64,000 nt of DNA. It comes from Halotalea alkalilenta (GTDB lineage: Bacteria; Pseudomonadota; Gammaproteobacteria; Pseudomonadales; Halomonadaceae). Under the pieces are notes generated by a model. It saw only the letters and a list, made by a program, of their open reading frames with translations. It had not been told where the DNA came from and did no database searches. How positions within the stretch are numbered: the first letter of the stretch is position 1; each line of letters opens with the position of its first letter. The position numbers and the translations under genes were made by a program. Shown here piece by piece: positions 29,732 through 37,406 of the stretch. The stretch lies in the NCBI RefSeq assembly GCF_001648175.1, contig NZ_CP015243.1, positions 248,001 to 312,000 on the forward strand, read 5' to 3'.

Positions 29732-30709
29732 TCAGTCGTTGATCAAGGTATCGATGTAGGCGTTGCTCAAGCGATAAAGGCCGCGTTCGAGATCGTTCTC
29801 CACGAACCACATCAAGGCTTCGGGATTCCTGATTCGGTGAGGGCTTACCCATTCGCCGACCGAGTAGAGGCTTTCGACGAATTGGAACGGCACCTCAGGA
29901 TCTCGGGCATTAGCTACCGTGCCCGGATCGAAAAGGTCGGAAATAGCGCCGTAACCCACCGGGATCGGCACTAGCCAACCGGGATACGGGCGGCGAATCT
30001 CCCAGCTAACTTGCTCCGTGCCGTTATCGTCTTCACCCTTGGTGATCCGGCACTCGTGGTTGAGCCGCGACAGGTCGAGCCAGGCGTCCAGCGGCGTAGC
30101 ACTCTGGTCATTCACTTTTAGCGTGGCGGTATGCTCAGTGAGTCGGTCATCCCGAAGTACCAGCGCAAACCCCGGCAACAACCGGCGCTTGAGCCGGCGC
30201 CATTGCTGCGCACCTTTTTCCTCATCGGAATCGAAACTGATCAATTCCGGCCGGTAGCGTCGCTCGCTGGGACGGGGTGGCATCACACTGCCTCCCGCAA
30301 TACGCATGCCCTGCACTTGCTGATAAAGCTGGTTAGCTATCACCTGACGGCGCTCGGCGCTTTTCAGGTCATCTCCACCGCTTGCCTCGACCCCAATCAG
30401 CAGTGAGATTTCCAGATGCGCTCGGCCTTCCTCGACGATGGCTGCCGTGCTGCCAGTCTTGTCTACAGGATTACGGGTAAGATGAAAGGCCCGAATGAAG
30501 CCGCCTTCCGTAACCTGAGGATCGATGCGGTGGCACACTACACCGATTTCATTGAATACCAGCCTGATATCATCGGGCAGGTTGCGCTCCAGCGCCTGCA
30601 CCGTGCCCATGAAGGCACTCATGGCGGGAAAGCCCCAGGTCATCGGACTGGAGATGGCGTTGACGTTCTGGATACGCAGTCGCGGAAGCACCAGCAGATG
30701 ATTGATCAT
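29732..30709 (-). CDS. cas5f: Cas5f (Csy2) subunit
   Basis: A 325-residue subunit that, with Cas8f, caps the crRNA 5' handle in the Csy complex. The N terminus LLVLPRLRIQNVNAISSPMTWGFPAM is diagnostic for Csy2. The start overlaps the cas8f stop by 4 bp (ATGA), indicating translational coupling. Length is normal and no key segment is missing. Confidence 0.96.
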   Translation of the reverse strand: MINHLLVLPRLRIQNVNAISSPMTWGFPAMSAFMGTVQALERNLPDDIRLVFNEIGVVCHRIDPQVTEGGFIRAFHLTRNPVDKTGSTAAIVEEGRAHLEISLLIGVEASGGDDLKSAERRQVIANQLYQQVQGMRIAGGSVMPPRPSERRYRPELISFDSDEEKGAQQWRRLKRRLLPGFALVLRDDRLTEHTATLKVNDQSATPLDAWLDLSRLNHECRITKGEDDNGTEQVSWEIRRPYPGWLVPIPVGYGAISDLFDPGTVANARDPEVPFQFVESLYSVGEWVSPHRIRNPEALMWFVENDLERGLYRLSNAYIDTLIND

Positions 30710-32052
30710 GCCGCGTCTCCTTGATCATTGTCTTCATCGCGCAACGTCTCTTGTAGATCGTCGAGCTGGCGTCGGAACTCAGTCACGATACCTTCGAACC
30801 GTCGCTTCCAATGATGGTGTTCCGCATCGCCAAAGCTCAGTGGGCTTTTATGGTTTAACTCTCGATTGAGCCAGTTGGCCGCGCGTGAACTGACGGCTGC
30901 GTGCCAGTTGGACTGGCGGCGAGCTTCGGCAAACTCTCCATCCTCCTCTGCCCGTCCAGGGTCTAGCCAATACTGTTCCTCCAAGGCCAGTTGGCACTTC
31001 TCGTCGGCAGTCCAGCCTGGCGCCAAGGAGTAGATATCGAATGTGAACAGCATCAACTCATCGACCAGCATTGCAGTGAGGTCGTCGCGAAGGTCGCGGG
31101 TATGCATGTTCTTGGCGGGATCCGTTTCCAGGAAACGCTTGAGCTCACTGATGGTCCGCCTGACGTCAGGACGTCCCTTAAAAGCTCGGAAAGCATCGCG
31201 CATCGGAGCGTAAATCTCGCGCGACTTCCAGTGCGGCGGCAGTGACGCCAGCAGATAGTTCTGGCCACCCCGTTCGCTATTGAGCTGCGAGATGTTCTGT
31301 GGTTTGGTGCCGCCGAGTTTCTGGACTGCCAGATTGGGATAGCTGGTGTAGCCCCCCTCAAAGAACGTTTTGTCCTTCAGCGCTTTGCGTGCCGCCTTGT
31401 TGTGATCGCCAAAGAACCAGGTATTGGGGCTGGCCTGCGCGTAGAAGCGGTGAGTGAGCGCTGTGCCATAGAGCGGCGCCAGCAGGTGGTAGTTTTTATC
31501 ATCGGTGGGGTCGTCGCCGACCAGCCAGTAGAGCTGTTTACCCATGACATGAGAGCTGGGCGTCCCTTTGGGCTCGGTAATGCTCGCGAAGGCGCGTACC
31601 CAGTTTTCGGCTTCCTCACGATCCAGGCTCAAGGCATCGATTAATGCTTCGTCGAAATCGAGCGCCCGTTCCAGCAGCGTACGCCCCTGCCACTCCTGTT
31701 TCAGGAACTTGTAGACATCAAGCGCCGCTGCGTTGCCGACGACATCGCCCTGAAAATCGGCAGGCAGACAGTGGCTACCCACCAGACCGCCTTGATTCAA
31801 CTGGCCAGGCTCAACGTAAAGGTTCGTGCCCTTGGCATCCGGGTGAATGGCCTTCAGGGAGTGCGTGACGACCTGAAGCTGGCTGACACGGCGGGCCGCA
31901 TCGGCCAGCCAGGCTTGCGGATCGAACTGCTGCTGGAGCTCAAGATACTTAGGGTCGTCCGCCGCGAGCTTTTCCGCTTTGGTTGCAAAGCGATCACGGA
32001 TAAACCATTCGACCAGGTCGCGTATAGACGCATGGTGTTGAGGTTCTGGCAT
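30706..32052 (-). CDS. cas8f: Cas8f (Csy1) large subunit
   Basis: A 448-residue large subunit of the Csy complex that reads the CC PAM and opens target DNA. Recognisable segments are LVEWFIRDRFATKAEKL near the N terminus, KFLKQEWQGRTLLERAL, and GGTKPQNISQLNSERGGQNYLLASLPPHWK (starting near residue 266). It is the first gene of its operon; a GCAGGGAACCT ribosome-binding region precedes the ATG. Upstream lies a 435-bp gap with the regulatory elements listed next. Confidence 0.97.
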   Translation of the reverse strand: MPEPQHHASIRDLVEWFIRDRFATKAEKLAADDPKYLELQQQFDPQAWLADAARRVSQLQVVTHSLKAIHPDAKGTNLYVEPGQLNQGGLVGSHCLPADFQGDVVGNAAALDVYKFLKQEWQGRTLLERALDFDEALIDALSLDREEAENWVRAFASITEPKGTPSSHVMGKQLYWLVGDDPTDDKNYHLLAPLYGTALTHRFYAQASPNTWFFGDHNKAARKALKDKTFFEGGYTSYPNLAVQKLGGTKPQNISQLNSERGGQNYLLASLPPHWKSREIYAPMRDAFRAFKGRPDVRRTISELKRFLETDPAKNMHTRDLRDDLTAMLVDELMLFTFDIYSLAPGWTADEKCQLALEEQYWLDPGRAEEDGEFAEARRQSNWHAAVSSRAANWLNRELNHKSPLSFGDAEHHHWKRRFEGIVTEFRRQLDDLQETLRDEDNDQGDAA

Positions 32053-32102
32053 AGGTTCCCTGCCTCAACTTGGGTAGCGTACCCAAGGCATGTCATAATG
32101 AG

Positions 32103-32126
32103 CCCCAAGCGTGATAACGCTTGGGG
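32103..32126 (-). terminator. Perfect 10-bp hairpin in the cas8f 5' leader
   Basis: CCCCAAGCGT and ACGCTTGGGG form an uninterrupted stem around a 4-nt loop. It begins 15 nt after the stop of the mini-ORF at 32142-32177 and about 50 nt before cas8f. There is no U-tract, so it may stabilise the 3' end of a short RNA, act as an attenuator, or be a processing site. Confidence 0.6.
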
Positions 32127-32141
32127 CATGGCTGGACCGAA

Positions 32142-32177
32142 CTACCCGACTCTTCTAACGGGACGATAGCCAATCAT
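32142..32177 (-). other. Eleven-codon mini-ORF with near-perfect Shine-Dalgarno (CreT-like candidate)
   Basis: ATG at 32177 encodes MIGYRPVRRVG then TAG. The upstream minus-strand sequence is AAGGAGGTG (32191-32183), complementary to nine bases of the 16S 3' end, with ideal spacing. Codons 8-9 are tandem AGA AGA (32156-32151). A 10-bp hairpin follows the stop. In the Haloarcula I-B CreT toxin, a strong ribosome-binding site plus tandem AGA codons sequesters a rare arginine tRNA. Similarity of layout suggests an RNA toxin of that kind. Alternatives are a leader peptide controlling cas8f or chance. AGA AGA also occurs in the iclR gene here, so rarity is not absolute. Confidence 0.5.
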
Positions 32178-32228
32178 CCTCACACCTCCTTGCTCTTCGG
32201 AAAGCAAACCAGACGTTATCGACGCTTT

Positions 32229-32285
32229 GCTCGCCCAATGAGCGGCCACTTATTTGGGCGAGCACCTCACCCGGCTCTGCCGGGT
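32229..32285 (-). promoter_or_regulatory. Two leader hairpins upstream of the mini-ORF
   Basis: GCTCGCCCAA (32229-32238) pairs perfectly with TTGGGCGAGC (32254-32263), and ACCCGG pairs with CCGGGT around CTCTG at about 32269-32285. Both would sit in the 5' leader of a transcript started at the minus-strand promoter just upstream and could influence RNA stability or access to the strong ribosome-binding site. Confidence 0.5.
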
Positions 32286-32293
32286 TCAGAAAC

Positions 32294-32322
32294 AGAATAG
32301 GATTGCCCCCAGAACAAATCAA
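32294..32322 (-). promoter_or_regulatory. Predicted minus-strand promoter reading toward the mini-ORF and cas8f
   Basis: On the minus strand TTGATT (32322-32317) and TATTCT (32299-32294) are separated by exactly 17 bp, a fair sigma-70 promoter (4/6 and 4/6). Start would be near 32287, giving a long leader with the mini-ORF before cas8f. The -35 box directly abuts the CC PAM of the pseudo-spacer target. Confidence 0.55.
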
Positions 32323-32323
32323 T

Positions 32324-32342
32324 CCTAACAATCAATATTTTC
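32324..32342 (+). promoter_or_regulatory. Putative target (protospacer) of the mini-CRISPR RNA
   Basis: CC (32324-32325) followed by TAACAATCAATATTTTC (32326-32342). The pseudo-spacer begins TAACAGTCAATGTCTTC: 14 of 17 positions agree, with mismatches at 6, 12 and 14; position 18 also differs. Positions 6, 12 and 18 are the flipped-out bases not read in type I complexes. A Csy complex here would abut the promoter at 32294-32322 and could also reach the mini-CRISPR's own -35 box (32352-32357). Confidence 0.7.
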
Positions 32343-32382
32343 CAAAATAAATTTTCAGATTCCCTTGGCGTGATAGACTGTC

Positions 32383-32493
32383 CAGCGCAGCCGAACAGGC
32401 CGCTTAGAAATAACAGTCAATGTCTTCGAGGCATTACGTTCACTGCCGCACAGGCAGCCTCAGCCGGCCCGATCAAGGCCGGCTGCTTTATTT
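32383..32493 (+). ncRNA. Mini-CRISPR RNA gene (CreA/CreR-like) in the I-F cas locus
   Basis: Two degenerate I-F repeats flank a 27-nt pseudo-spacer (32411-32437). The left copy (32383-32410) ends CGCTTAGAAA and agrees with the Pseudomonas I-F repeat at 20 of 28 positions. The right copy (32438-32465) reads GTTCACTGCCGCACAGGCAG, with an intact CTGCC/GGCAG stem. A terminator follows at once. A possible promoter is TTTTCA (32352-32357), 16 bp, TAGACT (32374-32379). The predicted product resembles a crRNA with 5' handle CUUAGAAA. Its target lies beside the cas8f-side promoter. Function as CRISPR-like antitoxin or cas autoregulator is inferred. Confidence 0.75.
32461..32493 (+). terminator. Intrinsic terminator of the mini-CRISPR RNA
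   Basis: CAGCCGGCC (32461-32469) and GGCCGGCTG (32477-32485) form a 9-bp stem with a 7-nt loop, followed by CTTTATTT. The T-rich tail is on the plus strand only, so it terminates rightward transcription, i.e. the mini-CRISPR RNA. It overlaps the cas2/3 stop codon. Confidence 0.75.
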
Positions 32494-35400
32494 CCGCCGC
32501 ACAAACCCCAGCGCAGGGTGAAAGTGCCAACCCTGCGGGGCGTAATTCGTTTTCAGGCGGATGCGTCCGAAGCGCTGGGCGCAGCGCTCAATCGTCATGT
32601 CCATGGCCTCGGCTTGATCCACCACTGCCGCCATATAGTCGGGCTCGTTCCAGGGCGCGATGCGTGGATGGCGAAAAACGTCCTCCGGTATCCGGTCCAG
32701 CTCGGTCTCCATACGCGTCAGCTTCTCCTCCCTGCCATCCTGTTCCACCCGCCAGAAGCCGTAGTCTTCCCCAGATTCATCGGGCAGCAGTACGAATTCG
32801 CACTCCGGTTCGTTGTCTTCGCGGAAAGGCTGTTGCTGCATCGGTAACGCCCCAAGGGTCATCGATTGGGGACGATAAAAGAGATAGGCCCCGAAGTTGA
32901 TCTGCACGGGCTCACCGCGACGTTTACGTCGCGGCCGGCCGGCAGCGACATCGCTCCCCTCGACCATAAGCGCGGCAAGGCGCGCATGCTCGAGATCGAC
33001 GAGCCTACGTGTCGGCTCGAGCACTTCGTCTGGCATCAGTCGCGGACGTGAGTCGATATGCTCGATCTCTTCTGCCCTCAGCAGCTCCGTCAACTGGTGC
33101 GAAGCCAGCGGCCAGTCCCGCTCGGTTTCGAAGCCAGGCCGGTTAAAGGCTGGCGTGGTTCGTTTCAGGTGTCGGACATTGGTTCCGAGCAGCGCGATAT
33201 TGGGGGCATGGACGGGTGTGGGACGATGGCGGCGCACGCGGCCGGCGAGCTGAATGATCGAGCGCATCGAGGAAGGCTCGACCACTGCCCAGTCATAATC
33301 GTGGTCTCTCCCCACCTCTGTGACCGGCGAGCCGAGCACGATGAATAGCTGATCCGCAGCGGAGCTTCTATCGATCCGCGCACGAACGTCAGGCAGGTCG
33401 AATACGGTATTCTCCGTGCGCCTGTCCAATGCACGGTCAAGCTGTGCTTCCAGACGCGAGCGCAGCAGCAAGGGGAACTGGGAGTGGTAAACACAAAGAT
33501 GGATGTGCCGCCCTTCCGGTATGTCCGATCGATAAAAAGCCTGGGCAACGGCCACCAGCGGCTGGATATTGGCCATGCGCACCAAGCCAAAGCTGACTCG
33601 CTTGCCGCTGTTGGGATCGACAGTGTGGTGCTGAGCGTGAAGAGCGAATGCCTGCGCGAGAATTGTCTGCGCGATAGCTTGATGAACGGCGTCAGGATGA
33701 GCTGAAGGCGCAGATAGCGGGACGAGGTAGCCCCGACGAACCGCCGCCTGATCGCTGAGCCGGGCAGCGCGCTGCCGGGCAAACTGCATATGAGCAACAT
33801 CGAACTGCCCGCCTTCGGCACATTCCTGCTGAACACAACCATGCTCATCGAACCAGGCACAGCAGGGACTCACCGGGGATCCTGGAACACCGCGATGGCG
33901 CTGATATTCTGTACGGCCAGCCCGATATGCCTCGAACAAGCCACGCACCAATGCCGGTGGCAGCGTGGCCGATGAGAGCAGCACTCGCGAGCCGAGCAGC
34001 CCTGCCCAGTACACCAGACGCGTGAGACCGGGAAGATCATCTATCTCGAAGTCATCTGGCTCATCGAGCACGAGGTCACTGCTCATGAGCCTCAGCATGG
34101 GCGCGATCTGACGGCCACCACGCAGGCTCTCCGTGGCCGGTATCAGGTGGTCGATGGTACACACCAGCACCGGGGCGCTGATCAGCGCCCTGGCATGCGG
34201 ATCATCCGCGGCTCTCGACAGCAGCGGATGCTCGTCGATCTGGCCTTCGAAATGGACGTGGCTCTGCTCGTCAAGCAGTGCAGCGCGCGATTCCGAGCCA
34301 CCGCCCCCACGCTGCTGGTGCTCGAAGAGTGCCCGGCTGGCGCCACCGCCGACCCGAATGGCCAGGTCGTCACTACCCAGCCCCAGTTTTTCGCGGTAGA
34401 CCTGTCCGGTTTGCAACGTAAGCGTTCGCAGGCCAAGCGCTATCGAAAAACGAGCTCCTTCTTCGGGATCGTTCAAGGCATACATGATCCGGCCATTGGC
34501 GATCGTCTTGCCACAGCCGGTTGAGGCCATGTTGATGCCAAAAAAGCCTTGTCCGCGGGACTTGTCACGCAAGCCCTCCGCCAAGTCGAAAGCCCTGTCC
34601 TGCCAGCGAAAGCGAGGGTCGCGGCTACGCTGGCGAAAACCCTTGTGCCGGGCGATGCGTGGCAGGGCTCTCGTCATATCCGGCAAGCGGTGCACGATCT
34701 CACCTGCCGCGCGGGTCACGCCCAACAGGTGCTCTTCCAGCGGCTGGCATAGCTGACGCTTGCCGTTCAGCACGGCAGTGTTGGCATACAATTCCGTTGA
34801 CCAAGCACCGGAGAGTCGGCCTGTGCCGGTCAGGCTCGAATAGTGATGATCCGCAAGCATCAATGCCAAACGCGCTAGATGCATGACGTAGACAGATTCC
34901 AACGGCGGCGCCAACGTCCGGACTTCCCTCAATTGGCGCGCCAGCCGCCGACTGCGCTGTCGCCATGCATCATTGGTAACAGGCAGGCCATGCGGGAATA
35001 CCCAATATGGCCTGACATCTTGCATCTCGGCAGTCTCAACACACTCGTTCCAGGCGGCTGTAATGGCCTCGGGAAGCATCGGCAGGTTGGCGGCATTCAT
35101 GTCTGCGCGAGCCCCGACCCACTTCTGCCGCCCGCCGTCATCGTAGGCGGGCAATGCCGGAAGGCGATGATGGCTCAAGATCAGCCAGCCAATCGCAGCG
35201 GCAAGCGGTGGCAATTTAATAAAAGGTGTCTTCTCCTCTTTGGCGACGTCATCCACCCCATCACTTCTGAGGCGGCCCAACCAGCAGGCATCATCATCCG
35301 GAGTGGGGCGCTCGAGCCGAGTAAGCCAAGTCTCGTCGTCATCATCACCGACAAAGGCTTCGAGCAAACGCAGCGACACCCATTCATGCCGATAGCGATT

Positions 35401-35829
35401 ACGACCCTCCAGGCGGCCATGAAGCCGGTCCTGAAATGCGCGACTGGCCTTACCAAGATCATGAAACAGGGCTGCCATCGCAGCCAATGAATGAATCAAG
35501 TGGCCGCTGTACCAATCGTTTTCATCCTCCGCGCGCAAGATATTGCGGCGTGTAGTATTGGTCGGGGATGCTCCCTTCATATTGAACTGTGCGGTATTGC
35601 CGACGATCCATAGCAACTCGCTATGATCACGTCCACGAATCCAGTGGCAAGCCACGGCGGTATTCTTGCGCGCTCGCCTGCGTAGCAACTTGCGTAGTGT
35701 CTCCAGCCCGGCCTGGGTGATCGGCGTTTGCCAGGTACGATCGCCACGCCGTTCGGCGAATTGATCGAGAATGCGCCGTGTCTCCTTAAGAGCATTCTTG
35801 CTGCATTGGGAAACGAGCAGGACATTCAC
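32488..35829 (-). CDS. cas3f: Type I-F Cas2-Cas3 fusion (cas2/3)
   Basis: A 1113-residue fusion. Residues 1-90 are a Cas2 domain (NVLLVSQCSKNALKETRRILDQF). The HD nuclease follows (LFHDLGKASRAF, His123-Asp124), then an SF2 helicase with Walker A STGCGKT (Lys441), a DExD-like VLDEPDD near 590 and SSATLPPAL. It degrades targets after Csy recruitment and forms the integration complex with Cas1. The frame is open upstream, but the GTG at 35829 matches the Cas2 N terminus and overlaps the cas1 stop (GTGA). Confidence 0.96.
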   Translation of the reverse strand: MNVLLVSQCSKNALKETRRILDQFAERRGDRTWQTPITQAGLETLRKLLRRRARKNTAVACHWIRGRDHSELLWIVGNTAQFNMKGASPTNTTRRNILRAEDENDWYSGHLIHSLAAMAALFHDLGKASRAFQDRLHGRLEGRNRYRHEWVSLRLLEAFVGDDDDETWLTRLERPTPDDDACWLGRLRSDGVDDVAKEEKTPFIKLPPLAAAIGWLILSHHRLPALPAYDDGGRQKWVGARADMNAANLPMLPEAITAAWNECVETAEMQDVRPYWVFPHGLPVTNDAWRQRSRRLARQLREVRTLAPPLESVYVMHLARLALMLADHHYSSLTGTGRLSGAWSTELYANTAVLNGKRQLCQPLEEHLLGVTRAAGEIVHRLPDMTRALPRIARHKGFRQRSRDPRFRWQDRAFDLAEGLRDKSRGQGFFGINMASTGCGKTIANGRIMYALNDPEEGARFSIALGLRTLTLQTGQVYREKLGLGSDDLAIRVGGGASRALFEHQQRGGGGSESRAALLDEQSHVHFEGQIDEHPLLSRAADDPHARALISAPVLVCTIDHLIPATESLRGGRQIAPMLRLMSSDLVLDEPDDFEIDDLPGLTRLVYWAGLLGSRVLLSSATLPPALVRGLFEAYRAGRTEYQRHRGVPGSPVSPCCAWFDEHGCVQQECAEGGQFDVAHMQFARQRAARLSDQAAVRRGYLVPLSAPSAHPDAVHQAIAQTILAQAFALHAQHHTVDPNSGKRVSFGLVRMANIQPLVAVAQAFYRSDIPEGRHIHLCVYHSQFPLLLRSRLEAQLDRALDRRTENTVFDLPDVRARIDRSSAADQLFIVLGSPVTEVGRDHDYDWAVVEPSSMRSIIQLAGRVRRHRPTPVHAPNIALLGTNVRHLKRTTPAFNRPGFETERDWPLASHQLTELLRAEEIEHIDSRPRLMPDEVLEPTRRLVDLEHARLAALMVEGSDVAAGRPRRKRRGEPVQINFGAYLFYRPQSMTLGALPMQQQPFREDNEPECEFVLLPDESGEDYGFWRVEQDGREEKLTRMETELDRIPEDVFRHPRIAPWNEPDYMAAVVDQAEAMDMTIERCAQRFGRIRLKTNYAPQGWHFHPALGFVRRK

Positions 35830-36803
35830 GCTCCTTGTGCTCCCAGGTCCAGGGCGACGGCCTTGAGAGTGTCGATCATGAAGTCCAGCGACTCGCTGCG
35901 AGTAAGATTCTCGATGCACGCCTGGCGGAATTCCTGCTCCTCGTCGCCGCGCACTGCGCTGACAAAGGCCTGAGGCAGGATGGTGGCATCCTTGACCAGA
36001 TCGGCCACGTCGAATACCAGGCCGCCACGGCGTGTCTTGCCGTGCAGCACCGCCAGACCGTGGGGCAGGCCGAGCACCCAGGTGGCGCTGGCGGCGAGGC
36101 CGTAGGCGAGGTAGTTGCCGTGGTCGAGGAAGCGGTTGGCTGGATCCGTGCCGGAGCCGCGCTTGGCGCGCACGAAGTCGCCATAGCTCACCGCCCGCGC
36201 GGCTAGAGCGAACAACTGCTTGCTCAGGCGCGCTTCCTCGGTGAGCAGAAAAGTGTTGTCCTGCGCGGACTGGATGGCAGCTTGCGCGGCCTCGAGGGCG
36301 CGTTCGAGGGCGCCGGTATCTACCAGAAATCCGGCGTCCTTGAGCGTTCGACTGTTCAGCCAGCTGAGGCGAATGCGTCCCAGTCGGGCCAGTTGGAAAG
36401 CCCTGGCCGCCTCCAGGCGCTTGCCGTCATCGAACCAGAATCGCACCCAATGCTGGAGGTACTCGGTCGGCCGGTACTCGCTCTGCGGATTGAACCAAGC
36501 GATCTCGACATCCACTTCATTGGCGCTGAACAGCGGCGTACCTCCGCCACCGCAAAATCCCACCAGCACGCCCGCCTTTGCCAGCTCGCGCATCGCCGCC
36601 TGGGTGATCGATGTGCCAGTGCCAAGCAGCAGGGAGGTGGTATTGGCAATCGGGATATTCCAGTACTTCGACCGGTTACCCTCGTCGGTGACGTACTCGA
36701 CTCGCCCACCGTTGACCAGTATTCGGCAATGCTGGAGGTAATAGAGATTGGCGCGCTTGGAGTGCAGGATCGTTTTCAAATCACTGGCAGCGATATCGTC
36801 CAT
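35826..36803 (-). CDS. cas1: Cas1, type I-F integrase
   Basis: A 325-residue protein very similar to Pseudomonas I-F Cas1 (MDDIAASDLKTILHSKRANLYYLQH at the start; the ATG at 36803 fits this exactly). Metal-binding residues are expected in LLTEEARLSKQLF, FLDHGNYLAYGLA and the following HGLAVLHG region. It catalyses spacer integration. It is first in a two-gene operon with cas2/3 (4-bp overlap) and is divergent from the Phd-RelE pair. Confidence 0.97.
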   Translation of the reverse strand: MDDIAASDLKTILHSKRANLYYLQHCRILVNGGRVEYVTDEGNRSKYWNIPIANTTSLLLGTGTSITQAAMRELAKAGVLVGFCGGGGTPLFSANEVDVEIAWFNPQSEYRPTEYLQHWVRFWFDDGKRLEAARAFQLARLGRIRLSWLNSRTLKDAGFLVDTGALERALEAAQAAIQSAQDNTFLLTEEARLSKQLFALAARAVSYGDFVRAKRGSGTDPANRFLDHGNYLAYGLAASATWVLGLPHGLAVLHGKTRRGGLVFDVADLVKDATILPQAFVSAVRGDEEQEFRQACIENLTRSESLDFMIDTLKAVALDLGAQGA

Positions 36804-37112
36804 GCGCGCCTCGGAACAGATGGGGTATGTGTCAGTTTGTATACTTTTATCAGACTTCCTTATCCATCGAAACGTCCCTATGGGCACGCTGAGGTCAATT
36901 CTCTCTACCTATAGCATCGCGAGGCATAGTTGCTGCCATGGATATGCCCTTTCCAGGCCTCACCACTGTAGCGGCCTGGTCGTCAAGGAGAGTCGACCAA
37001 GAGGAGGTATGAGTGACGCACCGAGGTGTCGGCCACATTGCGAAACATGGAAAATTGCACGAAAAAGCATATAATAAAGCGCAAAATCATATGATTCATT
37101 GTGAGGACAAAC
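36804..37112. promoter_or_regulatory. Divergent promoter region, cas1 / phd-relE
   Basis: A 309-bp spacer with no gene. The left part (about 36835-36865, GTTTGTATACTTTTATCAG) is AT-rich and should hold the cas1 promoter. On the right, AATCATATGATT (37085-37096) is a perfect 12-bp palindrome 17 bp before the antitoxin start; it is a good candidate for the autoregulatory operator of the Phd/YefM-type antitoxin. Confidence 0.55.
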
Positions 37113-37403
37113 ATGACCGGACTACTGGATCGAGCAGAGCATGCCGTCTCCGCCACAGCGATGGCCAGGGGCTTCAGTGCACGGCTCAAGGAAATATCTT
37201 CTCGCCGTACCGAGCGGCTGGTGGTGTTCAAAGACAATCAGCCCGCTGCTGTCATCATCAACGTCCAAGCCTATCAAGAGATGCTGGACGAACTGGAGAA
37301 CCTTAGGGTGGAGTCAGTTGCAAGAGAACGTCTGGAGAATTTCCATGAGGATCAAGCGATGACTCATGAGGAAATGCGTGCTCGATTCGCCAAGGACGAT
37401 TGA
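37113..37403 (+). CDS. Phd/YefM-type antitoxin
   Basis: A 96-residue antitoxin. Its N-terminal half is the Phd/YefM DNA-binding fold (SARLKEISSRRTERLVVFKDNQPAAVIINVQAY in residues 22-54). The C-terminal half is acidic and helical and should neutralise the toxin. A GTG four codons earlier is possible, but the ATG at 37113 has the GTGAGGA ribosome-binding site. It lies 3 bp upstream of the RelE-type toxin. The pair sits between I-F cas1 and the leader of array 2, so it may stabilise the CRISPR locus. Confidence 0.88.
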   Translation: MTGLLDRAEHAVSATAMARGFSARLKEISSRRTERLVVFKDNQPAAVIINVQAYQEMLDELENLRVESVARERLENFHEDQAMTHEEMRARFAKDD

Positions 37404-37406
37404 GGC

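Noticed and set aside
31854..32129. 91-aa minus-strand frame starting at the hairpin before cas8f
   Set aside because: It runs out of frame through the start of cas8f, which is clearly coding; its ATG lies inside the 32103-32126 hairpin.
32053..32490. Interpreting the repeat-like sequence here as an eroded ordinary CRISPR array
   Set aside because: There is only one 27-nt pseudo-spacer, it matches the neighbouring promoter with PAM and phased mismatches, and it has its own terminator; a plain relic would not be expected to show these.
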